Origin: Daphnia carinata
Taxonomy: Eukaryota; Arthropoda; Branchiopoda; Diplostraca; Daphniidae
Direction: 5' to 3'
DNA: 64,000 nucleotides
Assembly (NCBI RefSeq): GCF_022539665.2
Contig: NC_081335.1
Coordinates: 8,840,449-8,904,448, forward strand
Positions 51,918 through 63,861 of this stretch are shown one piece after another. The notes beneath the pieces are model-generated. The model was not told the DNA's origin, did no database searches, and saw nothing but the letters and a program-made list of their open reading frames with translations. Each line of letters starts with the position of its first letter. Positions within the stretch are counted from its first letter, which is position 1. The translations under genes and the position numbers were made by a program.

Positions 51918-52028
51918 TTGGTTTTTCTTTCATTAAGTAATTTTTTTGTTTCCACCAATACAATTTGTTGATGAACCATAAACTTGATCGTGTGGAGCAT
52001 TTTACAGATGCCAAATAATTTGAATTTT

Positions 52029-52112
52029 GCCGTGATCGTCTAGTGGTTAGGACCCTACGTTGGGGGGAAACGATAATCCGTAGTAACCCAGGTTCGAATC
52101 CTGGTCACGGCA
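52029..52112 (+). tRNA. tRNA-His body with GGG anticodon, 12-nt intron
   Basis: Identical to the other tRNA-His copies, except that the loop reads TTGGGG, so the anticodon is GGG (reads Pro codons) instead of GTG (T35G). The intron (52066-52077) and all stems are intact. The base before the gene also differs (TTTTGCC for TTTGGCC). Could be a single mutation, a pseudogene in this damaged unit, or a sequencing error. Confidence 0.85.
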
Positions 52113-52514
52113 TTCTGAAGTTTGAAGGTAAAACACTATTTCATAGTAATTGGAAATGTTTCGATCGGTATTAATGTGAATTTTATCGATTTTATTGTCA
52201 AGTTAACGGGGACGGGTTCAGTGGAATTGTACTCCAAATTGAATCAATTCCTGCACGTTCATTTGATTTGGCGAAATGCACCGTAATATGCACACTTTAA
52301 ATGAATTTTACCAGTCCATGGCGTGGTGTGGTCATAGGTGGAATATTTGTAAAGTGAACTATTATCTTTGTAGGTATGTGAATGTAAAAATGAGGGCAGC
52401 GAACTGTTAGATTTCAATGAAAAGCAGCACCTCTCTTGGTTTTCTTGATATCAACGTCCGTGCAGAATTGGCGAGAGAAAGGTTCAAGTAGTAGAGCCCT
52501 CTCATGTACAATTT

Positions 52515-52659
52515 AGCTTTGCGCAGTGGCAATATCATAATCAATGAGGGTCTACCGAGATGTGATTATTGCTAGTTGAAAACTTTAACCAATACCCCGC
52601 CACGAAGGAGTGAAATAATCTTCGTCGTCGGCAATTTTTGTTAGCTCCATCAGGAGCAG
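52515..52659 (+). ncRNA. U4: U4 snRNA
   Basis: GGGTCTACC version. Confidence 0.96.
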
Positions 52660-53131
52660 ATTCCCTTAATGAACGTTAACATAGTTTTCCGTTAGTGATG
52701 GGCATTGTCTGCTAGGTTCTAGCATTTAGCAAGCGATTAGTTACTCGTTCCCATGGATATCGAAGGCCGAAAAACTTGTAGAATTACTGAACGAATCGCA
52801 CTTTGTTCAACTAAGCGAAAGAGTTCAATACAAAGGTTTAAGAACTAGCAGAAGACTTGTCCTTCGTTTTCTTACCCAATTCAGCTTACCGATTTCGTTT
52901 GCCCTAGACTGCGTTTATGTTTCATCTAACCAGAATTAATTTAGTGCACAATCTAACGAAAAAATGATGTTTACATGAGCTTTACACAGCATCGTCTGTT
53001 TTACTCACTGTCTCAAATCTAACAGAAACCAGCAGTTGCTTTATGGTTGAATTTTTTGGGTTTACCATTGTTACTTTACCAAAGTGGTTTGAAGTTGTGA
53101 AATGAATAAATACCAACTACTTTCAGTTGAT

Positions 53132-53258
53132 ATTCACTCTGGTTTCTAATCAATACCCGGATAAATCTTTCGCCTTTTACTAAAGATTTCCGTGGGTAGG
53201 AGCGCTGATGAGTCTATATGACTTATTTTTCGATCGCCTGGTCTTTAGACTGGGCACC
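53132..53258 (+). ncRNA. U5: U5 snRNA
   Basis: GTGGGTAGGAGCGCTG variant. Confidence 0.95.
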
Positions 53259-53362
53259 CCAATAAAACACAAATAAATTCTTGTACGTAACCTAGGGAGT
53301 AGCTTGGGTGCAAATTTCGGATGAAAATCGATAAAAGAATATTGAGGTGTCTAATTGCAAAC

Positions 53363-53482
53363 GCGGCCGAGGGCGCGAAGCGCCCGATGGCCGCAAATTC
53401 ACGTAAATGTAAAGTGAAGCACGGTACTATCCACAATAGCAATTGAAAACGCGGCCGAGGGCGCGAAGCGCCCGATGGCCGC
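53363..53482. repeat. Pair of GC-rich hairpins
   Basis: Unchanged. Confidence 0.95.
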
Positions 53483-53780
53483 AAATTCAAACATTCTACC
53501 ATTTCAAATCGAACTCACATTCACACAATTCGCTGTTCCATCCGAAGAAGTGAATTGAAAGCGAAAAACTTCAAAAAAAAAAAAAAAAAAAAAAAAGAAA
53601 AACTTCAAACGCCATTCAATATCTAGGATTCAGATTATTATTCCGCATGAGCTTTGCACATATATAACACTTTTCAAAAGTGCGGGGGGTCACTGCCGTT
53701 GTAGTATTTCACATCTGAAGTTCAAAGAAACACATAGAAATAACAATTTTCCTAATCGAAAAAAAAAAGGAAGGAAAATG

Positions 53781-54073
53781 AAAGAGGTTTGACTGTTTCG
53801 CCGAGGCTAATCCATGTCGCACATTCACGGGCGCGATCCTACTACTGCCCGACACGGGAACTTTTGGCTGCTAAGTTTCCCTCCTGGCCCGTTTCGCTCC
53901 TCCTTAGCTAACCTGCACCCATCAAACTCCTCCGATGGGTCCATGTTGATGACGAGCTTAGTGCGGACGCTCGATCAACATGCACGATCACGAAGTAGGG
54001 CTCCTCGTCTCAAGTCATCCACACTATCAAGCCTCCCAGAAGCAGGATTACAGATGCGTGCCACACATCCAGC
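53781..54073 (-). ncRNA. 7SL: SRP (7SL) RNA
   Basis: Complete. Short T-run (about 10). Confidence 0.96.
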
Positions 54074-54379
54074 TGGAGTATGTGTGTTCAGCTATCGAAT
54101 GTATTTCTGCAAATGAGCACGATGAAAGTAACTGGATGCCCTTCAAGAGACTACTACGTTTAATTTCCGTAGTGGTATAAATATCGTCGTTGTTTTGCCA
54201 TCGGGTTGATAGTGGTAAATGAACAAAACGCAAAGTGTCGCTGTGTAGCGCTTTTTGACAAGATTCACTTCTAGAATGAGCTCGTTAACTAGCAAAACCG
54301 CGGCAACTTTCGTATAGATACGTTAATGCTGTTTCATTTTGCATAATCTATTTATTCTTTAGCAACTGAATTCAACATT

Positions 54380-54602
54380 AAGATCATACTTCACAGGATC
54401 ATTTCTGTAGTATATCTTGACTTGTTTCCCACCAGAAACAATCCTCCATTCAACCCGCGATGACGAGTAATGACGCTGGCTTCTGAGAGTGAAACAGGTT
54501 TCGGGTGTAACTACTTCTGTGGTTCCTGCTCGTAGCTATTGAGGACCGTTTCCGATGTTCCCTTGTGGTACACTGGAAGGGAACTAGCGTTTTCAGAGCG
54601 GT
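54380..54602 (+). ncRNA. U3: U3 snoRNA
   Basis: Complete; AGAAACAATCC version, as in unit 7. Confidence 0.92.
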
Positions 54603-55257
54603 ATTTAAACAACCCAAAAAGAAATGAATTTACTGGCATACGTAAACCCGTCGAACTCCATTACATCATAATCGATGTCGAAATTGCTAATGCACCCATG
54701 TTTAGATTTCAGTAATGAAACCTTGGGCACTTTTAATGAGAATTTTACACATTCGGGGGCATAGTATTTAGATGGGTGTCGTCCATTATTGGGTTCATGT
54801 AACATTGTTTAATGCTGTTAGGTTTTCTGTCTGTGTAACTTTAATTTAGTTGTAAATATTGCCGCGTTTCGTCTACCGTGGATTTGAGCTACGTACAAAA
54901 CGTTTTACCAAGTTTCTAACTAACACCTTCCTCTGTCTGTTTAATAGGCAGTTTAAAGTCTGCAGTACTCTCTACTAGGTGGAGTTCATCGAGTTAAATT
55001 CAGGGTGCTTTGCATTCAACAGCTTCCCAAATAACTTAATATTTGAACGACTCATCCTAATATAGCATTCCTATCAAAATAGAAGATAAAAACTTATGAG
55101 TTGTATTGGCTTTTAGCAGTGCCAGGTGGTGCTCTAGCAACAACCTGTTTTATTGATGAATTTCATTGTTTTTGGATAGGGGTTTGCTTTTTTTGTACAT
55201 CAGTCAGATTTTCGAGAACAGCATAGCATATAATACCCAGTAACTGAGACCACAGTT

Positions 55258-55443
55258 ATCGCTTCTCGGCCTTTTGGCTAAGATCAAAGTGTAGTATCTG
55301 TTCTTATCAGCTTAATATCTGATACGGGTTCAAATGGACCCCAGAATATTAAACTGATTTTTGAAAATCGGCGGGAACAATTTGTGCATTGATCCTGTCA
55401 CGGGTTGACCCGGTATTGCAGTACCTCCGGGATCGGCTCACCC
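55258..55443 (+). ncRNA. U2: U2 snRNA, stem III variant
   Basis: 186 nt. The region after the Sm site reads GGGAACAATTTGTGCATTGATC, which shortens stem III. Other domains are intact. Confidence 0.93.
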
Positions 55444-56085
55444 TTTAAAAGGGATATCTCTATGAATGAAATAAATGTATATCTGCTCATCTTTATCACG
55501 CATCATCTTGTTGGAACTAATGATGTAACACCAATGTCTGTATATTTACATCTCATACATATTTGTCATCCCCAGTATGTCAATATTGCATCTGCAATCA
55601 TGTGGCTGCTGTAGTGTTATGGTGTACCTCTTTTAGTAAGTGTCAAACATGGTTAACTAATTGCAGCCCAACGAGTTATGTTCATCTAAAAAGGACAAAC
55701 TGCCTTTCAGTTCTAACTGTTAAAGTTGTCTCGATTTGAATTGATTGTTCGGTAATCTGTCATGAAACATTTGTCTTACTGAATCTGTCGTTTACATCAG
55801 TTGAGCGTCTAACGAGGGTTAAACAGTGCCGTTCGCCGTCTGCTGTTGGGCGCAGAAATTTTTCGTCAAATGGAAGCATTTTTCTTCTCACCTAAGAATG
55901 GCTGTAGATTTCCTATTATTTCAACAAGAGCTTTATGGAATCGACTATGCTCAGTGGGATCTTTCGATTCTTTGCGCCATTCTATACGCAATGGCTCTTT
56001 GTTAAGCTCTTTGGTTTAGTGTGCTTCGTCAGTATTGTTTGGGTACCAAAAAACTATGAGTTATCGTCAAGTATTCACTAAACTC

Positions 56086-56249
56086 ATACTTACCTGGCTC
56101 AGAGGCAACCATGATCACCAAGGTGGTTCCTCCAGGGCGAGGCCTTTCCATTGCACTAAGGATGGGCTGACCCTTGCGATTAATCCAAATGTGATTAACT
56201 CGGGAGTACAATTTTTGGTAGTGGGGGGCTGCGTTCGCGCTGTCCCCTG
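56086..56249 (+). ncRNA. U1: U1 snRNA
   Basis: 164 nt; stem-loop II as unit 7; one change in the terminal stem (GGGGGGCTGCG). Confidence 0.95.
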
Positions 56250-56529
56250 AGAAGCAGAACATATAATATCAAGTGTACCATACATCACGGGATCCTGTTC
56301 ATTAGGCAGATTTGTCAGCTAAGGTATGTCATTTGATTTAATAATGTTTTATTTCTTTAAGTATAGAAATCGTCAAGGAAAATTCTAACATTTAGTTGAT
56401 CATGCACAATTACGAAGTGTTTTTTTATGTAGTAAACGAGGCCCAAGCGCTAAGCTAGAGGATTTTTAAGGTGACTGCAACTACACAATTTGCAACGAAA
56501 CAGACGTTGTTACCTTTACGGTCGTCCGT

Positions 56530-56649
56530 GCCAACGGCCATACCACGCTGAACGCACCGGGTCTCGTCGGCTCCCCGAAGTCTAAGCAGCGTCGGGTCTC
56601 GTTAGTACCTGGATGGGTGACCGCTTGGGAATACGAGATGCTGTTGGCA
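56530..56649 (+). rRNA. 5S: 5S ribosomal RNA
   Basis: 120 nt, intact; preceded by GGTCGTCC as in units 5 and 6. Confidence 0.97.
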
Positions 56650-56760
56650 TTGGTTTTTTGATCATTAAGTAATTTTTTTGTTTCCACCAATACAATTTGT
56701 TGATGAACCATAAACTTGATCGTGTGGAGCATTTTACAGATGCCAAATAATTTGAATTTG

Positions 56761-56844
56761 GCCGTGATCGTCTAGTGGTTAGGACCCTACGTTGTGGGGA
56801 AACGATAATCCGTAGTAACCCAGGTTCGAATCCTGGTCACGGCA
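56761..56844 (+). tRNA. tRNA-His: tRNA-His(GTG), 12-nt intron
   Basis: Same as unit 1; intron 56798-56809. Confidence 0.96.
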
Positions 56845-57246
56845 TTCTGAAGTTTGAAGGTAAAACACTATTTCATAGTAATTGGAAATGTTTCGATCGG
56901 TATTAATGTGAATTTTATCGATTTTATTGTCAAGTTAACGGGGACGGGTTCAGTGGAATTGTACTCCAAATTGAATCAATTCCTGCACGTTCATTTGATT
57001 TGGCGAAATGCACCGTAATATGCACACTTTAAATGAATTTTACCAGTCCATGGCGTGGTGTGGTCATAGGTGGAATATTTGTAAAGTGAACTATTATCTT
57101 TGTAGGTATGTGAATGTAAAAATGAGGGCAGCGAACTGTTAGATTTCAATGAAAAGCAGCACCTCTCTTGGTTTTCTTGATATCAACGTCCGTGCAGAAT
57201 TGGCGAGAGAAAGGTTCAAGTAGTAGAGCCCTCTCATGTACAATTT

Positions 57247-57391
57247 AGCTTTGCGCAGTGGCAATATCATAATCAATGAGGGTCTACCGAGATGTGATTA
57301 TTGCTAGTTGAAAACTTTAACCAATACCCCGCCACGAAGGAGTGAAATAATCTTCGTCGTCGGCAATTTTTGTTAGCTCCATCAGGAGCAG
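57247..57391 (+). ncRNA. U4: U4 snRNA
   Basis: GGGTCTACC version. Confidence 0.96.
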
Positions 57392-57863
57392 ATTCCCTTA
57401 ATGAACGTTAACATAGTTTTCCGTTAGTGATGGGCATTGTCTGCTAGGTTCTAGCATTTAGCAAGCGATTAGTTACTCGTTCCCATGGATATCGAAGGCC
57501 GAAAAACTTGTAGAATTACTGAACGAATCGCACTTTGTTCAACTAAGCGAAAGAGTTCAATACAAAGGTTTAAGAACTAGCAGAAGACTTGTCCTTCGTT
57601 TTCTTACCCAATTCAGCTTACCGATTTCGTTTGCCCTAGACTGCGTTTATGTTTCATCTAACCAGAATTAATTTAGTGCACAATCTAACGAAAAAATGAT
57701 GTTTACATGAGCTTTACACAGCATCGTCTGTTTTACTCACTGTCTCAAATCTAACAGAAACCAGCAGTTGCTTTATGGTTGAATTTTTTGGGTTTACCAT
57801 TGTTACTTTACCAAAGTGGTTTGAAGTTGTGAAATGAATAAATACCAACTACTTTCAGTTGAT

Positions 57864-57990
57864 ATTCACTCTGGTTTCTAATCAATACCCGGATAAATCT
57901 TTCGCCTTTTACTAAAGATTTCCGTGGGTAGGAGCGCTGATGAGTCTATATGACTTATTTTTCGATCGCCTGGTCTTTAGACTGGGCACC
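57864..57990 (+). ncRNA. U5: U5 snRNA
   Basis: GTGGGTAGGAGCGCTG variant. Confidence 0.95.
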
Positions 57991-58094
57991 CCAATAAAAC
58001 ACAAATAAATTCTTGTACGTAACCTAGGGAGTAGCTTGGGTGCAAATTTCGGATGAAAATCGATAAAAGAATATTGAGGTGTCTAATTGCAAAC

Positions 58095-58214
58095 GCGGCC
58101 GAGGGCGCGAAGCGCCCGATGGCCGCAAATTCACGTAAATGTAAAGTGAAGCACGGTACTATCCACAATAGCAATTGAAAACGCGGCCGAGGGCGCGAAG
58201 CGCCCGATGGCCGC
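58095..58214. repeat. Pair of GC-rich hairpins
   Basis: Unchanged. Confidence 0.95.
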
Positions 58215-58303
58215 AAATTCAAACATTCTACCATTTCAAATCGAACTCACATTCACACAATTCGCTGTTCCATCCGAAGAAGTGAATTGAAAGCGAAAAA
58301 CTT

Positions 58304-58339
<36 letters not shown>

Positions 58340-58519
58340 TCAAACGCCATTCAATATCTAGGATTCAGATTATTATTCCGCATGAGCTTTGCACATATAT
58401 AACACTTTTCAAAAGTGCGGGGGGTCACTGCCGTTGTAGTATTTCACATCTGAAGTTCAAAGAAACACATAGAAATAACAATTTTCCTAATCGAAAAAAA
58501 AAAAAAAAAAAGGAAAATG

Positions 58520-58812
58520 AAAGAGGTTTGACTGTTTCGCCGAGGCTAATCCATGTCGCACATTCACGGGCGCGATCCTACTACTGCCCGACACGGGAAC
58601 TTTTGGCTGCTAAGTTTCCCTCCTGGCCCGTTTCGCTCCTCCTTAGCTAACCTGCACCCATCAAACTCCTCCGATGGGTCCATGTTGATGACGAGCTTAG
58701 TGCGGACGCTCGATCAACATGCACGATCACGAAGTAGGGCTCCTCGTCTCAAGTCATCCACACTATCAAGCCTCCCAGAAGCAGGATTACAGATGCGTGC
58801 CACACATCCAGC
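58520..58812 (-). ncRNA. 7SL: SRP (7SL) RNA
   Basis: Complete. The T-run is longer than usual (about 17). Confidence 0.96.
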
Positions 58813-59118
58813 TGGAGTATGTGTGTTCAGCTATCGAATGTATTTCTGCAAATGAGCACGATGAAAGTAACTGGATGCCCTTCAAGAGACTACTACGTTT
58901 AATTTCCGTAGTGGTATAAATATCGTCGTTGTTTTGCCATCGGGTTGATAGTGGTAAATGAACAAAACGCAAAGTGTCGCTGTGTAGCGCTTTTTGACAA
59001 GATTCACTTCTAGAATGAGCTCGTTAACTAGCAAAACCGCGGCAACTTTCGTATAGATACGTTAATGCTGTTTCATTTTGCATAATCTATTTATTCTTTA
59101 GCAACTGAATTCAACATT

Positions 59119-59341
59119 AAGATCATACTTCACAGGATCATTTCTGTAGTATATCTTGACTTGTTTCCCACCAGAAACATTCCTCCATTCAACCCGCGAT
59201 GACGAGTAATGACGCTGGCTTCTGAGAGTGAAACAGGTTTCGGGTGTAACTACTTCTGTGGTTCCTGCTCGTAGCTATTGAGGACCGTTTCCGATGTTCC
59301 CTTGTGGTACACTGGAAGGGAACTAGCGTTTTCAGAGCGGT
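59119..59341 (+). ncRNA. U3: U3 snoRNA
   Basis: Complete. Confidence 0.92.
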
Positions 59342-59996
59342 ATTTAAACAACCCAAAAAGAAATGAATTTACTGGCATACGTAAACCCGTCGAACTCCAT
59401 TACATCATAATCGATGTCGAAATTGCTAATGCACCCATGTTTAGATTTCAGTAATGAAACCTTGGGCACTTTTAATGAGAATTTTACACATTCGGGGGCA
59501 TAGTATTTAGATGGGTGTCGTCCATTATTGGGTTCATGTAACATTGTTTAATGCTGTTAGGTTTTCTGTCTGTGTAACTTTAATTTAGTTGTAAATATTG
59601 CCGCGTTTCGTCTACCGTGGATTTGAGCTACGTACAAAACGTTTTACCAAGTTTCTAACTAACACCTTCCTCTGTCTGTTTAATAGGCAGTTTAAAGTCT
59701 GCAGTACTCTCTACTAGGTGGAGTTCATCGAGTTAAATTCAGGGTGCTTTGCATTCAACAGCTTCCCAAATAACTTAATATTTGAACGACTCATCCTAAT
59801 ATAGCATTCCTATCAAAATAGAAGATAAAAACTTATGAGTTGTATTGGCTTTTAGCAGTGCCAGGTGGTGCTCTAGCAACAACCTGTTTTATTGATGAAT
59901 TTCATTGTTTTTGGATAGGGGTTTGCTTTTTTTGTACATCAGTCAGATTTTCGAGAACAGCATAGCATATAATACCCAGTAACTTGAACCACAGTT

Positions 59997-60184
59997 ATCG
60001 CTTCTCGGCCTTTTGGCTAAGATCAAAGTGTAGTATCTGTTCTTATCAGCTTAATATCTGATACGGGTTCAAATGGACCCCAGAATATTAAACTGATTTT
60101 TGAAAATCGGTGGGAAATCAATGCTTGCATTGATCCTGTCACGGGTTGACCCGGTATTGCAGTACCTCCGGGATCGGCTCACCC
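59997..60184 (+). ncRNA. U2: U2 snRNA
   Basis: 188 nt, intact. Confidence 0.97.
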
Positions 60185-60825
60185 TTTAAAAGGGATATCT
60201 CTATGAATGAAATAAATGTATATCTGCTCATCTTTATCACGCATCATCTTGTTGGAACTAATGATGTAACACCAATGTCTGTATATTTACATCTCATACA
60301 TATTTGTCATCCCCAGTATGTCAATATTGCATCTGCAATCATGTGGCTGCTGTAGTGTTATGGTGTACCTCTTTTAGTAAGTGTCAAACATGGTTAACTA
60401 ATTGCAGCCCAACGAGTTATGTTCATCTAAAAAGGACAAACTGCCTTTCAGTTCTAACTGTTAAAGTTGTCTCGATTTGAATTGATTGTTCGGTAATCTG
60501 TCATGAAACATTTGTCTACTGAATCTGTCGTTTACATCAGTTGAGCGTCTAACGAGGGTTAAACAGTGCCGTTCGCCGTCTGCTGTTGGGCGCAGAAATT
60601 TTTCGTCAAATGGAAGCATTTTTCTTCTCACCTAAGAATGGCTGTAGATTTCCTATTATTTCAACAAGAGCTTTATGGAATCGACTATGCTCAGTGGGAT
60701 CTTTCGATTCTTTGCGCCATTCTATACGCAATGGCTCTTTGTTAAGCTCTTTGGTTTAGTGTGCTTCGTCAGTATTGTTTGGGTACCAAAAAACTATGAG
60801 TTATCGTCAAGTATTCACTAAAATC

Positions 60826-60989
60826 ATACTTACCTGGCTCAGAGGCAACCATGATCACCAAGGTGGTTCCTCCAGGGCGAGGCCCTACCATTGCACTGCG
60901 GATGGGCTGACCCTTGCGATTAATCCAAATGCGATTAACTCGGGAGTACAATTTTTGGTAGTGGGGGACTGCGTTCGCGCTGTCCCCTG
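60826..60989 (+). ncRNA. U1: U1 snRNA
   Basis: 164 nt, intact; CACTGCGGATGG version of stem-loop II. Confidence 0.96.
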
Positions 60990-61269
60990 AGAAGCAGAAC
61001 ATATAATATCAAGTGTACCATACATCACGGGATCCTGTTCATTAGGCAGATTTGTCAGCTAAGGTATGTCATTTGATTTAATAATGTTTTATTTCTTTAA
61101 GTATAGAAATCGTCAAGGAAAATTCTAACATTTAGTTGATCATGCACAATTACGAAGTGTTTTTTTATGTAGTAAACGAGGCCCAAGCGCTAAGCTAGAG
61201 GATTTTTAAGGTGACTGCAACTACACAATTTGCAACGAAACAGACGTTGTTACCTTTACGGTCGAACGT

Positions 61270-61389
61270 GCCAACGGCCATACCACGCTGAACGCACCGG
61301 GTCTCGTCGGCTCCCCGAAGTCTAAGCAGCGTCGGGTCTCGTTAGTACCTGGATGGGTGACCGCTTGGGAATACGAGATGCTGTTGGCA
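61270..61389 (+). rRNA. 5S: 5S ribosomal RNA
   Basis: 120 nt, intact; preceded by GGTCGAAC as in unit 7. Confidence 0.97.
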
Positions 61390-61500
61390 TTGGTTTTTTG
61401 ATCATTAAGTAATTTTTTTGTTTCCACCAATACAATTTGTTGATGAACCATAAACTTGATCGTGTGGAGCATTTTACAGATGCCAAATAATTTGAATTTG

Positions 61501-61589
61501 GCCGTGATCGTCTAGTGGTTAGGACCCTACGTTGTGGGGTCTGATAACGCAAATCCGTAGTAACCCAGGTTCGAATCCTGGTCACGGCA
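61501..61589 (+). tRNA. tRNA-His: tRNA-His(GTG) with 17-nt intron
   Basis: Second copy with the 17-nt intron allele (61538-61554); exons identical to unit 1. Confidence 0.96.
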
Positions 61590-61991
61590 TTCTGAAGTTT
61601 GAAGGTAAAACACTATTTCATAGTAATTGGAAATGTTTCGATCGGTATTAATGTGAATTTTATCGATTTTATTGTCAAGTTAACGGGGACGGGTTCAGTG
61701 GAATTGTACTCCAAATTGAATCAATTCCTGCACGTTCATTTGATTTGGCGAAATGCACCGTAATATGCACACTTTAAATGAATTTTACCAGTCCATGGCG
61801 TGGTGTGGTCATAGGTGGAATATTTGTAAAGTGAACTATTATCTTTGTAGGTATGTGAATGTAAAAATGAGGGCAGCGAACTGTTAGATTTCAATGAAAA
61901 GCAGCACCTCTCTTGGTTTTCTTGATATCAACGTCCGTGCAGAATTGGCGAGAGAAAGGTTCAAGTAGTAGAGCCCTCTCATGTACAATTT

Positions 61992-62136
61992 AGCTTTGCG
62001 CAGTGGCAATATCATAACCAATGAGGGTCTCCCGAGGTGTGATTATTGCTAGTTGAAAACTTTAACCAATACCCCGCCACGAAGGAGTGAAATAATCTTC
62101 GTCGTCGGCAATTTTTGTTAGCTCCATCAGGAGCAG
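61992..62136 (+). ncRNA. U4: U4 snRNA, variant
   Basis: Has CATAACCAATGAGGGTCTCCCGAGGTG, a run of changes in the U6-pairing and 5' stem-loop region. The first change (AACCAATGAG) returns it to the usual animal sequence. Confidence 0.93.
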
Positions 62137-62608
62137 ATTCCCTTAATGAACGTTAACATAGTTTTCCGTTAGTGATGGGCATTGTCTGCTAGGTTCTAGC
62201 ATTTAGCAAGCGATTAGTTACTCGTTCCCATGGATATCGAAGGCCGAAAAACTTGTAGAATTACTGAACGAATCGCACTTTGTTCAACTAAGCGAAAGAG
62301 TTCAATACAAAGGTTTAAGAACTAGCAGAAGACTTGTCCTTCGTTTTCTTACCCAATTCAGCTTACCGATTTCGTTTGCCCTAGACTGCGTTTATGTTTC
62401 ATCTAACCAGAATTAATTTAGTGCACAATCTAACGAAAAAATGATGTTTACATGAGCTTTACACAGCATCGTCTGTTTTACTCACTGTCTCAAATCTAAC
62501 AGAAACCAGCAGTTGCTTTATGGTTGAATTTTTTGGGTTTACCATTGTTACTTTACCAAAGTGGTTTGAAGTTGTGAAATGAATAAATACCAACTACTTT
62601 CAGTTGAT

Positions 62609-62735
62609 ATTCACTCTGGTTTCTAATCAATACCCGGATAAATCTTTCGCCTTTTACTAAAGATTTCCGTGGTTAGGAGCGCTGATGAGTCTATATGACT
62701 TATTTTTCGATCGCCTGGTCTTTAGACTGGGCACC
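62609..62735 (+). ncRNA. U5: U5 snRNA
   Basis: GTGGTTAGGAGCGCTG combination. Confidence 0.95.
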
Positions 62736-62839
62736 CCAATAAAACACAAATAAATTCTTGTACGTAACCTAGGGAGTAGCTTGGGTGCAAATTTCGGATG
62801 AAAATCGATAAAAGAATATTGAGGTGTCTAATTGCAAAC

Positions 62840-62959
62840 GCGGCCGAGGGCGCGAAGCGCCCGATGGCCGCAAATTCACGTAAATGTAAAGTGAAGCACG
62901 GTACTATCCACAATAGCAATTGAAAACGCGGCCGAGGGCGCGAAGCGCCCGATGGCCGC
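62840..62959. repeat. Pair of GC-rich hairpins
   Basis: Unchanged. The A-rich tract that follows (about 63052-63087) is the longest in the window. Confidence 0.95.
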
Positions 62960-63050
62960 AAATTCAAACATTCTACCATTTCAAATCGAACTCACATTCA
63001 CACACAATTCGCTGTTCCATCCGAAGAAGTGAATTGAAAGCGAAAAACTT

Positions 63051-63089
<39 letters not shown>

Positions 63090-63265
63090 TCAAACGCCAT
63101 TCAATATCTAGGATTCAGATTATTATTCCGCATGAGCTTTGCACATATATAACACTTTTCAAAAGTGCGGGGGGTCACTGCCGTTGTAGTATTTCACATC
63201 TGAAGTTCAAAGAAACACATAGAAATAACAATTTTCCTAATCGAAAAAAAAAAGGAAGGAAAATG

Positions 63266-63555
63266 AAAGAGGTTTGACTGTTTCGCCGAGGCTAATCCAT
63301 GTCGCACATTCACGGGCGCGATCCTACTACTGCCCGACACGGGAACTTTTGGCTGCTAAGTTTCCCTCCTGGCCCGTTTCGCTCCTCCTTAGCTAACCTG
63401 CACCCATCAAACTCCTCCGATGGGTCCATGTTGATGACGAGCTTAGTGCGGACGCTCGATCAACATGCACGATCACGAAGTAGGGCTCCTCGTCTCAAGT
63501 CATCCACACTATCAAGCCCAGAAGCAGGATTACAGATGCGTGCCACACATCCAGC
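63266..63555 (-). ncRNA. 7SL: SRP (7SL) RNA with 3-nt deletion
   Basis: Like the others, but 3 nt are missing from the Alu-domain GGGAGG motif (+ strand AAGCCCAGAAGC for AAGCCTCCCAGAAGC), which may weaken the Alu fold. Confidence 0.93.
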
Positions 63556-63861
63556 TGGAGTATGTGTGTTCAGCTATCGAATGTATTTCTGCAAATGAGC
63601 ACGATGAAAGTAACTGGATGCCCTTCAAGAGACTACTACGTTTAATTTCCGTAGTGGTATAAATATCGTCGTTGTTTTGCCATCGGGTTGATAGTGGTAA
63701 ATGAACAAAACGCAAAGTGTCGCTGTGTAGCGCTTTTTGACAAGATTCACTTCTAGAATGAGCTCGTTAACTAGCAAAACCGCGGCAACTTTCGTATAGA
63801 TACGTTAATGCTGTTTCATTTTGCATAATCTATTTATTCTTTAGCAACTGAATTCAACATT

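Larger units (their letters stand above)
48159..55257. repeat. Array unit 8 (5S locus broken)
   Basis: 7.1-kb unit. U2 and U1 are intact, 5S is split by about 2.2 kb of AT-rich DNA and poly(A)-tagged fragments, tRNA-His has an altered anticodon, and U4, U5, SRP RNA and U3 are intact. Other spacers as in units 1 and 4. Confidence 0.93.
55258..59996. repeat. Array unit 9
   Basis: 4.74-kb unit with all eight RNA genes present. Spacers as in units 1 and 4. Confidence 0.96.
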
